This document shows positions 8,700-15,680 of a stretch of 64,000 nt of DNA, piece after piece; positions within the stretch are counted from its first letter, which is position 1, and each line of letters begins with the position of its first letter. The stretch covers positions 124,001-188,000 of the forward strand of contig CAZKBP010000006.1 of the NCBI GenBank assembly GCA_964551015.1, in the 5' to 3' direction. The translations under genes and the position numbers were made by a program. The notes beneath the pieces were generated by a model. It had not been told where the DNA came from, did not search any database, and saw only the letters and a program-made list of their open reading frames with translations. The DNA comes from CAZKBP01 sp964551015. GTDB taxonomy: Bacteria; Bacteroidota; Bacteroidia; Cytophagales; Microscillaceae.

Positions 8700-10238
8700 T
8701 CATACTGCTGTAACCATTTTCACCATCAAGTCCCCTAATTTCTTTTTGATCTCCGTGTAGGAGCAATTATATTCATTAGCGATGAGTGAGAAGCACATGA
8801 GTTCTCCTTTTGTATTTTTAAAATAACCGACATAGGCCAAGACTCGGGTCATGTAGCCCGTTTTGGCTCTCAGGTTGTTTTGTGCACGAGTACCTGCCGC
8901 CACACTATACATCGTACCTGATATCCCCGCAATGGGCAAGGAATTGTAAAATTCTTGAAAAAATGGCTTTTGACGACACAGATAAAAGATTTCACTCAAT
9001 TGATCGGCAGTAATCCCATTGGCTCGCGAGAGGCCGCTGCCATCTTGCATATAAAATCCTGCTACATCAAGCCCTTGATCCTGCCAATACGCCTGAACCG
9101 CCTTAGCTCCGGCGAGCGTGCTCGCTTCTCGCTCTCCTTTTTGTCCGATGGCTTTGAGAATGGCTTCCGCGTAGAGATTGATACTGTAAAGGTTCGTAAA
9201 ACGAATGAGCGTACTCAAGGGAGGAGAAAGGTGTTGATAAATCGGGGTACGCTGGTTACTAATGGAAGACCCCGCGAGTGCTTGTTTCTGAACCGTACTG
9301 GCTTCACCCTGTACAGAAATTCCTTGATTGATCAATAACTGCCGGAAATGCTGAGCCAACCACAAAGCTGGATCAGGCAAGGAACCCTTGATTTTGAAAA
9401 CACCTCCCAAGGGAATCGTACCCGATACATAGCGCACGGGGTCATAAGGTGCCCCCGAGATACTTGCCTGATCTCCCGAACCCACGGCAGCGGTTTTGAC
9501 TTCATTGACAAATTGAATCTCTGGAATCTCCGGCTGCGTGCGGATAATACGAGTCGGATCACCGATTTTTCTGCCTGGTTGAAAATACAATTCATAGCTA
9601 TTGTCTAAAACGTTAATCGCACTGGCCGGTGCGCCAAAATAGTTACCCATATCACCCCAGACCCAGCCCTGGGGGGTAATATCGCCAAAAAACGCACTCT
9701 CATCCGCCAAAAGTTTGCCAGTAATTTTCTGGATGCCTGCCTGCTTTATTTTTTGCACCCAGCGTGTGAGCACTTGATTTAGATTCTGCTTGAGAATTCG
9801 GTCAGACCCTAAACTGGGATCTCCCCCACCCCGAATGTACAAATTGCCTTGTAGCGTTCCCTTCTCCAGCTTCCCGTCGTATTCCAGACGCGTCTTGAAT
9901 TGAAAATCAGCACCCAGTTCGGCCAAGGCCGTGGCCGTGGTGATGGCTTTCATACAAGAAGCCACATTTAAGGTCTTATCTGCCTGATAGGCATAAACTT
10001 CTTGACCACGTTCGGCTTGTTTGAGTGAAAATGCCAAAAAACCATTCTTCAAAACTGGATCTTGAGCCAGTGCTTCTACTGCCTGAGCTAGTTCGGAAGA
10101 GGGATTGGCTAATGAGGCGGTTGGAGAAGAGCGCTTTTTTTCTTTTTCTTCTTTCAAATTTTGCGAGCAGGTGAGTAAATTAAAAAGTGCCACCAGAGGA
10201 AGTAAAAAAATAGAATGCCGAAGTTGCCTTAGTCTCAT
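8700..10238 (-). CDS. dacB: D-alanyl-D-alanine carboxypeptidase/endopeptidase, PBP4 class
   Basis: The 512-residue protein is a class C penicillin-binding protein that trims peptidoglycan peptides in the periplasm. The three active-site motifs are present: SCMK (S94-x-x-K97), S-x-N in YSINLYAE, and KTG at 459-461 (RAKTGYMTRVLAYVGYF). Between the first two lies the long insert typical of PBP4/DacB (DESAFFGDI, then GNYFGAPASAINVLDNSYEL). I chose the ATG at 10238. It gives a lipoprotein signal with LLTC at residues 21-24, so the enzyme is probably lipid-anchored; the longer frame starts with TTG and buries the signal. It ends with its own terminator and faces the methyltransferase gene. Confidence 0.93.
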   Translation of the reverse strand: MRLRQLRHSIFLLPLVALFNLLTCSQNLKEEKEKKRSSPTASLANPSSELAQAVEALAQDPVLKNGFLAFSLKQAERGQEVYAYQADKTLNVASCMKAITTATALAELGADFQFKTRLEYDGKLEKGTLQGNLYIRGGGDPSLGSDRILKQNLNQVLTRWVQKIKQAGIQKITGKLLADESAFFGDITPQGWVWGDMGNYFGAPASAINVLDNSYELYFQPGRKIGDPTRIIRTQPEIPEIQFVNEVKTAAVGSGDQASISGAPYDPVRYVSGTIPLGGVFKIKGSLPDPALWLAQHFRQLLINQGISVQGEASTVQKQALAGSSISNQRTPIYQHLSPPLSTLIRFTNLYSINLYAEAILKAIGQKGEREASTLAGAKAVQAYWQDQGLDVAGFYMQDGSGLSRANGITADQLSEIFYLCRQKPFFQEFYNSLPIAGISGTMYSVAAGTRAQNNLRAKTGYMTRVLAYVGYFKNTKGELMCFSLIANEYNCSYTEIKKKLGDLMVKMVTAV

Positions 10239-10276
10239 TTTTTTGGGGGAAAGATAGGGCAAATCTCATTAGAAAG

Positions 10277-10320
10277 AAAAAAAATCTCCACGTTTGATCT
10301 CAATGAAACCAAAGTGGAGA
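10277..10320 (-). terminator. Intrinsic terminator of the A-type Fe-S carrier gene
   Basis: On the minus strand, TCTCCAC (arms 10314-10320 and 10285-10291) plus an inner TTTG/CAAA step form a hairpin that is followed by eight T residues. It separates the Fe-S gene from the leftward dacB gene, so the two are probably separate transcripts. Confidence 0.8.
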
Positions 10321-10345
10321 CTGTATATCTTAGAAATGAAGGCCG

Positions 10346-10672
10346 CTATACCGCAAAACTCTCACCACAACCACAGGTACGAGCGGCATTAGGATTGATA
10401 AATTGAAAGCCTTTGCCATTCAACCCGTCTGAGAAATCTAAGGTGGTGCCGAGCAGGTACAAAAGACTTTTTTTGTCTACCAGAATTTTAACGTCTTTAT
10501 CTTCAAATACTTGATCTTGTTCTTTGATCTGTGCATCAAATTCGAGATCATACATCAAACCAGAGCAACCCCCACCTTTGACCGCCACGCGGATATTGTG
10601 ATTGCTAGTCAGTTGATCTTGGTCTCTTAATTCTACGATTTTTTCTTTGGCTTTATCTGTAATTTTAATCAT
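10346..10672 (-). CDS. A-type iron-sulfur cluster carrier (IscA/SufA/ErpA family)
   Basis: This 108-residue protein is full length for the HesB/IscA family. The three invariant cysteines that bind an Fe-S cluster or iron are in place: C36 in GGGCSGLMY and C100/C102 in TCGCGESF near the C-terminus. The family receives clusters from IscU or SufBCD scaffolds and delivers them to apo-enzymes in the cytosol. Sequence alone does not separate IscA, SufA and ErpA, and no isc or suf gene adjoins it, so I give no symbol. It stands alone, with its own terminator, divergent from methylmalonyl-CoA epimerase. Confidence 0.95.
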   Translation of the reverse strand: MIKITDKAKEKIVELRDQDQLTSNHNIRVAVKGGGCSGLMYDLEFDAQIKEQDQVFEDKDVKILVDKKSLLYLLGTTLDFSDGLNGKGFQFINPNAARTCGCGESFAV

Positions 10673-10818
10673 CTTCGTTTGGAAATTTAAAGGCTATGCT
10701 TTTCAAGGCTTCTACTTAGAAAGAATCTAAATAAGCCTTTTTTTCTGTAAATTGCAAGTCAATCATAAAACTTTCACTAGAAATAAAAAGTTTCTGGTGC
10801 TTATTCAAAAAATACACC

Positions 10819-11220
10819 ATGCTCAAAGTAGAACACATCGGCATCGCTGTCAAGAACCTCAAAAATTCAGATGCTTTATTTAGTAAATTATTCGGACGTG
10901 CCCCTTACAAGGCCGAAGAAGTTGCTTCGGAAGGAGTAAAAACCTCTTTTTTTATGATGGGAGGCACCAAAATAGAGCTTCTAGAGGCCACCCACGAAGA
11001 CAGTGCCATCGCCAAATTCATAGAAAAGAAGGGAGAAGGCATTCACCACATTGCCTACGAAGTAGAAGATATTCACGCCGAAATCAAACGCCTCAAAGAC
11101 GAAGGCTTCACCATCCTGAACGAAGAACCCAAACGAGGTGCAGACAACAAACTCGTCGCCTTTCTCCACCCAAAATCTACCAATGGCGTATTGGTGGAGC
11201 TTTGCCAAGAAATTAAATAG
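10819..11220 (+). CDS. mce: Methylmalonyl-CoA epimerase
   Basis: A 133-residue single-domain protein of the vicinal-oxygen-chelate (glyoxalase) superfamily. It starts MLKVEHIGIAVKNLKNSDAL, contains GIHHIAYEVEDIHAEIKRL in the middle and ends with VAFLHPKSTNGVLVELCQ, the signature of methylmalonyl-CoA epimerase. Metal ligands expected by homology are H6, the histidine in the GIHHIA stretch and the Glu of LVELCQ. It interconverts (2S)- and (2R)-methylmalonyl-CoA, linking propionyl-CoA to succinyl-CoA. The mutase genes are not in this window. Convergent with the phosphatase gene, only about 12 bases apart. Confidence 0.93.
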   Translation: MLKVEHIGIAVKNLKNSDALFSKLFGRAPYKAEEVASEGVKTSFFMMGGTKIELLEATHEDSAIAKFIEKKGEGIHHIAYEVEDIHAEIKRLKDEGFTILNEEPKRGADNKLVAFLHPKSTNGVLVELCQEIK

Positions 11221-11232
11221 GCTTATGACCCG

Positions 11233-11970
11233 CTAAGCGACCATCCTCACGGACAAGCGGTTCCTTTTCACAGAATCTAAATTGGGTTGAATGGCCAAGC
11301 TTTGGCTATTAAGCTCGAGGGCGATCAGGTTGCCCATGCCTTTGCGCGTATGATAGACACAACCATTATCTAGGCTAAAGGAGCGAGACTCATCGATGCC
11401 CTGTTTGATTTCATCTAAGGTGAAAGGTACGTGCCCGTGGATCACTTTGCGCCCGCCAGTTTTCTTATAATCAACCTGAAAATCTTTGATCCAGAGCATA
11501 GAAAGCTGGTCTGAGAAGGGGTCTTGAATGCTAAAGTTCAAACCTGCGTGAACCAAGATATAATCATCCAAAATCTGGTAGAAAGGTAAATTCTCCAAAT
11601 AATCCATATATGCCTCTGGTACGTCAATCAGATTGCTAACGTGGAAGCTCCTCAGGGTTGCTTTCCCTCCGAAGTAAAGCCAGCTTTCTTTGAGTTCGAA
11701 GAGGCCAATGAGACCGCCCGCATTTTTCTCGTGAGCATAACAACGAAGAAAAACATCCTCATGATTTCCCTTAAGGGGAAATACCCGATAACCTTTTTCT
11801 TGTAGCTGAATGATATAATCAATCACGCCTTTGCTGTTAGGCCCGCGATCTATGTAATCTCCTAACAGATAGATTTCGTCTTGACGGGTGGGGTTGATTT
11901 TCTCTTCTATCAACTGGACAAAAGTTTCGTAGCACCCGTGTATGTCTGGAATTACCCATTTCTTGTTCAT
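11233..11970 (-). CDS. PPP-family metallophosphoesterase (serine/threonine or diadenosine polyphosphate type)
   Basis: The 245-residue protein carries all metal-binding motifs of the PPP phosphoesterases in order: PDIHGCY (residues 8-14), LLGDYIDRGPNSKG, LKGNHEDVF, HAGLN and IHGHVPF. These residues hold two metal ions that activate water. The size and the GNHED form fit small bacterial protein phosphatases (PrpA/PrpB-like) and symmetrical ApaH-type Ap4A hydrolases alike, and the substrate cannot be decided from sequence. It is cytosolic, with no signal or extra domain. It reads toward the epimerase gene and is monocistronic. Confidence 0.9.
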   Translation of the reverse strand: MNKKWVIPDIHGCYETFVQLIEEKINPTRQDEIYLLGDYIDRGPNSKGVIDYIIQLQEKGYRVFPLKGNHEDVFLRCYAHEKNAGGLIGLFELKESWLYFGGKATLRSFHVSNLIDVPEAYMDYLENLPFYQILDDYILVHAGLNFSIQDPFSDQLSMLWIKDFQVDYKKTGGRKVIHGHVPFTLDEIKQGIDESRSFSLDNGCVYHTRKGMGNLIALELNSQSLAIQPNLDSVKRNRLSVRMVA

Positions 11971-12154
11971 CTTGGCAATTTTTTTTAAGCAGACCGTCCT
12001 TTGTAGAATTCGTGATATTTTTCTAAATTACGCTCTATTAGGTTATCTAGCTATCTTAAACAGGGATAAGGTTTGAAAAGTTTTCCACTCTGATACCGTT
12101 AGAGCCTAACCCAATTATTATGATATAGATAAATATCAAAATGTCTACCAGAAT

Positions 12155-12172
12155 TTAGCGAATATTCGCTAA
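12155..12172. promoter_or_regulatory. Perfect 18-bp palindrome, probable operator
   Basis: TTAGCGAATATTCGCTAA is a perfect palindrome ending 50 bases before the dienoyl-CoA isomerase start. Size and symmetry fit a homodimeric repressor such as a TetR-type regulator of fatty acid degradation. No regulator gene is adjacent, so the binding protein is unknown. Confidence 0.5.
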
Positions 12173-12222
12173 GTCCTAATTTCTGCTAAGACCAACATAC
12201 ACGATCACATTCATTAAATTTT

Positions 12223-13044
12223 ATGGAAGCTTATACTTATCAAACTTTACTTGTAGAGGTAGAGCAACACATCGCTCACGTCAAGATGAACAATCCTCAG
12301 AAGGCCAATGCCATGACCCAAACATTTTGGAAGGAAATTCGGGAGGTCATGCAAAAACTAGATCATGAACCCGAAGTGCGCGTGGTAGTCCTGAGTGGTG
12401 AAGGCAAGCATTTTAGCTCAGGGATCGACCTGAGTATGTTTGGAAGCATGCAAGCCGATCGCCAGGGGAAAGATGAAGGCCGCTTTCGGGAGCATTTTCG
12501 TCGCCACGTTTTAGAGCTGCAGAGCTCTTTCACGGCCATCGAGAAATGCGCCAAACCGGTTATCGCAGCAATCCACGGAGCCTGCGTGGGAGGCGCAATA
12601 GATATGATTTCTGCCTGCGATATGCGTTATTGTAGTGAAGATGCTTATTTTTGTGTCAAAGAAATTGACCTAGGAATCGTGGCCGATGTCGGGACTTTAC
12701 AGCGTTTACCCAAGATTATTGCCGACGGCGTAGCGCGTGAATTGGCCTTTACCGCCCGACGGATGAGTGCTCAAGAAGCCGAGCAAGTACACTTGGTCAA
12801 TCGTTGCTATCCCAATCAAGAAGAGATGATGGAAGCAGTTCAGCAAATTGCGGCCTCGATTGCGGCCAAATCTCCACTAGCCACCCGCGGCACCAAAGAA
12901 ATTCTCAACTACACCCGCGACCACTCGGTAGAAGATGGACTGAACTATGTCGCCACTTGGAACGCAGCTATGATCTTTTCTAACGACGTGATGGAAGCCA
13001 TGCAAGCCTCTATGCAGAAAAGAGATCCCGAATTTAGTAACTAA
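12223..13044 (+). CDS. Crotonase-family delta(3,5)-delta(2,4)-dienoyl-CoA isomerase (ECH1-like)
   Basis: The 273-residue crotonase-fold protein aligns closely with mammalian ECH1, as far as I recall that sequence. Shared stretches include GACVGGAIDMISACDMRYC, VKEIDLGIVADVGTLQRLP, ELAFTARRMSAQEA and, near the C-terminus, SVEDGLNYVATWN. The three acidic catalytic residues of ECH1 correspond to D127, E147 and D155 here. A plain enoyl-CoA hydratase would have a different Glu pair. The enzyme shifts double bonds in 3,5-dienoyl-CoA so that odd-position unsaturated fatty acids can enter beta-oxidation. It lies 13 kb from the beta-oxidation pair and has its own upstream palindrome and downstream hairpin, so it is a separate unit. 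Confidence 0.88.
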   Translation: MEAYTYQTLLVEVEQHIAHVKMNNPQKANAMTQTFWKEIREVMQKLDHEPEVRVVVLSGEGKHFSSGIDLSMFGSMQADRQGKDEGRFREHFRRHVLELQSSFTAIEKCAKPVIAAIHGACVGGAIDMISACDMRYCSEDAYFCVKEIDLGIVADVGTLQRLPKIIADGVARELAFTARRMSAQEAEQVHLVNRCYPNQEEMMEAVQQIAASIAAKSPLATRGTKEILNYTRDHSVEDGLNYVATWNAAMIFSNDVMEAMQASMQKRDPEFSN

Positions 13045-13388
13045 ATCAAGAATTTATAAGACTTATCTAAGAAAACCTTAAATCTTGAAATAGTACAATA
13101 AATAGTAACTATACAAGAGCCCTTGCAATCGATTGCAGGGGCTAATTTGTTCAAAATGAGAATTAAAGTCTAAATTTGAGACTTATTCTAAAAAATGTTC
13201 AGCCATCTGCTTTGAGTTTTCAATAACCTATTGATTGTAATTGATGCACGGTCTGACTTTCCTCACGCTGGCTGAAAGCGAAGGGGGAATCACCAAACGC
13301 TAAGAGCTATTTCTCTAAAAGAGTTGGCATTCAAAGACAAACTTCCTAAATTCGTACGCTCTTTAAAATAGCCCCAGAAAAAAGCCCT
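13045..13388. other. Intergenic region upstream of channel gene
   Basis: About 344 bases with no supported gene. Apart from the hairpin at 13118-13143 I see no repeat or clear promoter element. Confidence 0.4.
13118..13143 (+). terminator. Hairpin terminator after isomerase gene
   Basis: Thirteen-base arms AGCCCTTGCAATC and GATTGCAGGGGCT, with one mismatch, form a strong stem about 75 bases after the stop codon. The T-run is short (AATTTG). Confidence 0.55.
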
Positions 13389-15293
13389 ATGAAGCAGAGA
13401 ATACGCCTCAAACATCATTTTCGCTACCGATTTGACAACATCATGACGGGAGGAATCGTACCCGTCATCATCTTGCTCTTGCTCTTTGCGACCACCCTTA
13501 CCTTCCTGATTACGCTGGTCATCATGCTCATCGGCGTGAGCCGACACGGTAACATCTCGGAGTCTTTTTGGGATACTTTCATGCACCTCATCGACCAAGG
13601 AACGATTACGGGCGAAGACGAAAGCGTGCCCTGGAGCTTCCGCTTGGTGATGCTCGTACCGACGACCATCGGAATTCTATTGGTAGCCACGTTGGTCGGT
13701 TTGATCACTTCGCGTATTCAGGGAACTTTGCAAAGCCTACGTCGAGGGCGTTCTCTGGTGCTGGAAGACGATCACATCGTGATTTTGGGCTGGTCCTCCA
13801 AAGTATTTTCTATCATTACCGAATTGATCAAGGCTAACATCAATCAAGATCGCGCCTGTATCGTGATCTTGGCCGAAAAAGACAAGCTCGACATGGAGCT
13901 GGAGATTGCCGAAAAAGTGGAAAAAAAAGGCCGTACCAAGATCATCTGTCGCACTGGCGACCCGATTGACCTTGACGATTTGGATATTATCAATCATCAC
14001 CATGCGCGTTCTATCATTATTCTCTCGGCCGATGATAGCAAATCCGACGCGGAAAATGTCAAAGGAATCATGGCCATTGTCAATCATCCTTACCGGAAAC
14101 AGGAACTCTACCACATTGTAGCCGAGCTAGAAACCGACAACAATAAAGAAGTAGCCAATATCATCGGTGGGGACGAACTTACCCTCACCGTTTCTAGCGA
14201 AATCATCGCGCGGATGTCCGTGCAGACTTGCTTGCAGTCGGGCTTGAGCGCAGTTTATTATAAATTGTTGGATTTTGCCAGTGTGGAAATCTATTTTCAG
14301 TCCATTGAAGGATTTCAAGGCTATTCTTTCAAAGAAATTTTGATGTGCTATGAAGATGTGATTCCGATCGGCATTCAAAGGCTCAGTGGCTTGATCTTGC
14401 TCAACCCTCGGATGAATACCCAGATTCGCAAGGGTGACAAAATCATCTTGATTGCCGAAGACGACGATGAACTACCCAAGCCTGATCTAGCCGCCAAGCC
14501 TATTCAAAACGAATATATCACTTCGGAGCAAAAACAAATAGAGCAAACCGTGAGCAAAATCTTGATCTTGGGCTGGAATTTACAAGGCCCCATTATCGTG
14601 GAGGAGCTTTGCAACTACGTGATACCCGGTTCGGAAGTCTGCATCGTGGCCGACGAGATCACATCCATTCAAGAAAAAATCAATGAACTAGACCAACTCC
14701 GCAACCTGGAGGTCAGCTATCACAAGGCCGACATTACCAATCGTCGGATGCTCAGTCAAATTCAGGTCGAGCGTTTTTCTAATGTGCTCATTCTCAGCTA
14801 CAGTCAAAAGATGTCTATCCAAGAGGCTGACGCCCATACGTTGGTAACCCTGATGCACTTGCGTGATATCAAACAGCAAAAAAATGGCTCCTTTACCATT
14901 GTCAGTGAAATGCTCGATATTAAAAATCGCACCTTGGCGCAGATTGCTCGCCCTGATGACTTTATCATCAGCGATCACGTGATCAGCTTAATCATCTCCC
15001 AACTGGCTGAAAACAAGGAACTCAAGCTCGTCTTTGACGAATTATTTGACTCTCACGGCGCGGAGTTTTACCTCAAGCCTATTTCTCTTTATCTAGATCA
15101 TTTGGAAGAAGTCAATTTCTACACGGTCATGGAAGCGGCTTCGCATCGCCAAGAAGTAGCGGTCGGCTATCGCCGCTTTATCCACGCGAATGATTACCAA
15201 AAAGACTACGGCGTGATTCTCAATCCTCCCAAATCTCAAACCATCACTTTTGACCCACGCGACCGCGTGGTAGTTTTAGCCGAAGAATTGTGA
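13389..15293 (+). CDS. CASTOR/POLLUX-like ion channel with tandem RCK-type domains
   Basis: The 634-residue protein starts with a basic segment, a hydrophobic helix (about 22-48), a short hydrophilic stretch including FMHLIDQGTITGEDES where a pore helix and filter would sit, and a second helix (about 86-108, ending ITSRIQG). Two long NAD-binding-like regulatory halves follow, the first with HIVILGWSSKVFSIITEL and the second with KILILGWNLQGPIIVEEL. This architecture matches the CASTOR/POLLUX/SYM8 family, known in plants as nuclear cation channels and found in scattered bacteria. The filter does not read as the K+ signature TVGYG, so selectivity is uncertain. It is probably a tetrameric inner-membrane channel gated by a cytosolic ligand. 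Monocistronic. Confidence 0.88.
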   Translation: MKQRIRLKHHFRYRFDNIMTGGIVPVIILLLLFATTLTFLITLVIMLIGVSRHGNISESFWDTFMHLIDQGTITGEDESVPWSFRLVMLVPTTIGILLVATLVGLITSRIQGTLQSLRRGRSLVLEDDHIVILGWSSKVFSIITELIKANINQDRACIVILAEKDKLDMELEIAEKVEKKGRTKIICRTGDPIDLDDLDIINHHHARSIIILSADDSKSDAENVKGIMAIVNHPYRKQELYHIVAELETDNNKEVANIIGGDELTLTVSSEIIARMSVQTCLQSGLSAVYYKLLDFASVEIYFQSIEGFQGYSFKEILMCYEDVIPIGIQRLSGLILLNPRMNTQIRKGDKIILIAEDDDELPKPDLAAKPIQNEYITSEQKQIEQTVSKILILGWNLQGPIIVEELCNYVIPGSEVCIVADEITSIQEKINELDQLRNLEVSYHKADITNRRMLSQIQVERFSNVLILSYSQKMSIQEADAHTLVTLMHLRDIKQQKNGSFTIVSEMLDIKNRTLAQIARPDDFIISDHVISLIISQLAENKELKLVFDELFDSHGAEFYLKPISLYLDHLEEVNFYTVMEAASHRQEVAVGYRRFIHANDYQKDYGVILNPPKSQTITFDPRDRVVVLAEEL

Positions 15294-15317
15294 GTAATAC
15301 CTACCCTATGAGGTGTT

Positions 15318-15362
15318 AGAACCAGTCTCGATAGGTTGTCAGACCAGTCTGGATAGGTTGGT
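15318..15362. repeat. Tandem pair of 22-23-bp direct repeats
   Basis: The core ACCAGTCTSGATAGGTTG occurs twice, at 15320 and 15342, with one internal mismatch, and a partial third unit (AGACCTAT) follows. It lies shortly after the channel gene stop and has no coding explanation. Confidence 0.6.
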
Positions 15363-15499
15363 AGACCTATCTTGCGCCCTCGTGAGATGATGGATATAGG
15401 AGGTAAGTTAGTTCAAGTAGTAGCAATGGATTTTAAATCATTCGGCTTCACTCCTGCATTTCCATTCTTTCTTTTTTAGCTTTTTTATTTTTAAATGGC

Positions 15500-15520
15500 G
15501 ATTAACACCAGATTAACACC
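15500..15520. promoter_or_regulatory. 11-bp-spaced direct repeat, candidate response-regulator site
   Basis: GATTAACACC occurs at 15500-15509 and again at 15511-15520. Direct repeats one helical turn apart are typical of OmpR/PhoB-type dimers binding head to tail. It lies about 160 bases before the WD40-caspase gene. Confidence 0.35.
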
Positions 15521-15680
15521 CGTCTTTTCTTGGTTTTGAAACTTTTCGGGGGCAAACGAGCTATAATATTTTAGAAGGATTGCTCGGTAAAAATACCTTT
15601 TGCCAAACAAAGCCATCCTGTAACCATAGACCTGAAATATTCTCCACTGAGAATTGAAAATTTTCAAAACCTAGAGCCAG

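Larger units (their letters stand above)
15294..15680. other. Intergenic region with two sets of short direct repeats
   Basis: About 387 bases without a gene. It holds a tandem near-repeat of 22-23 bases at 15318-15362 and a 10-base direct repeat with 11-base period at 15500-15520. The remainder is AT-rich. Confidence 0.5.
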
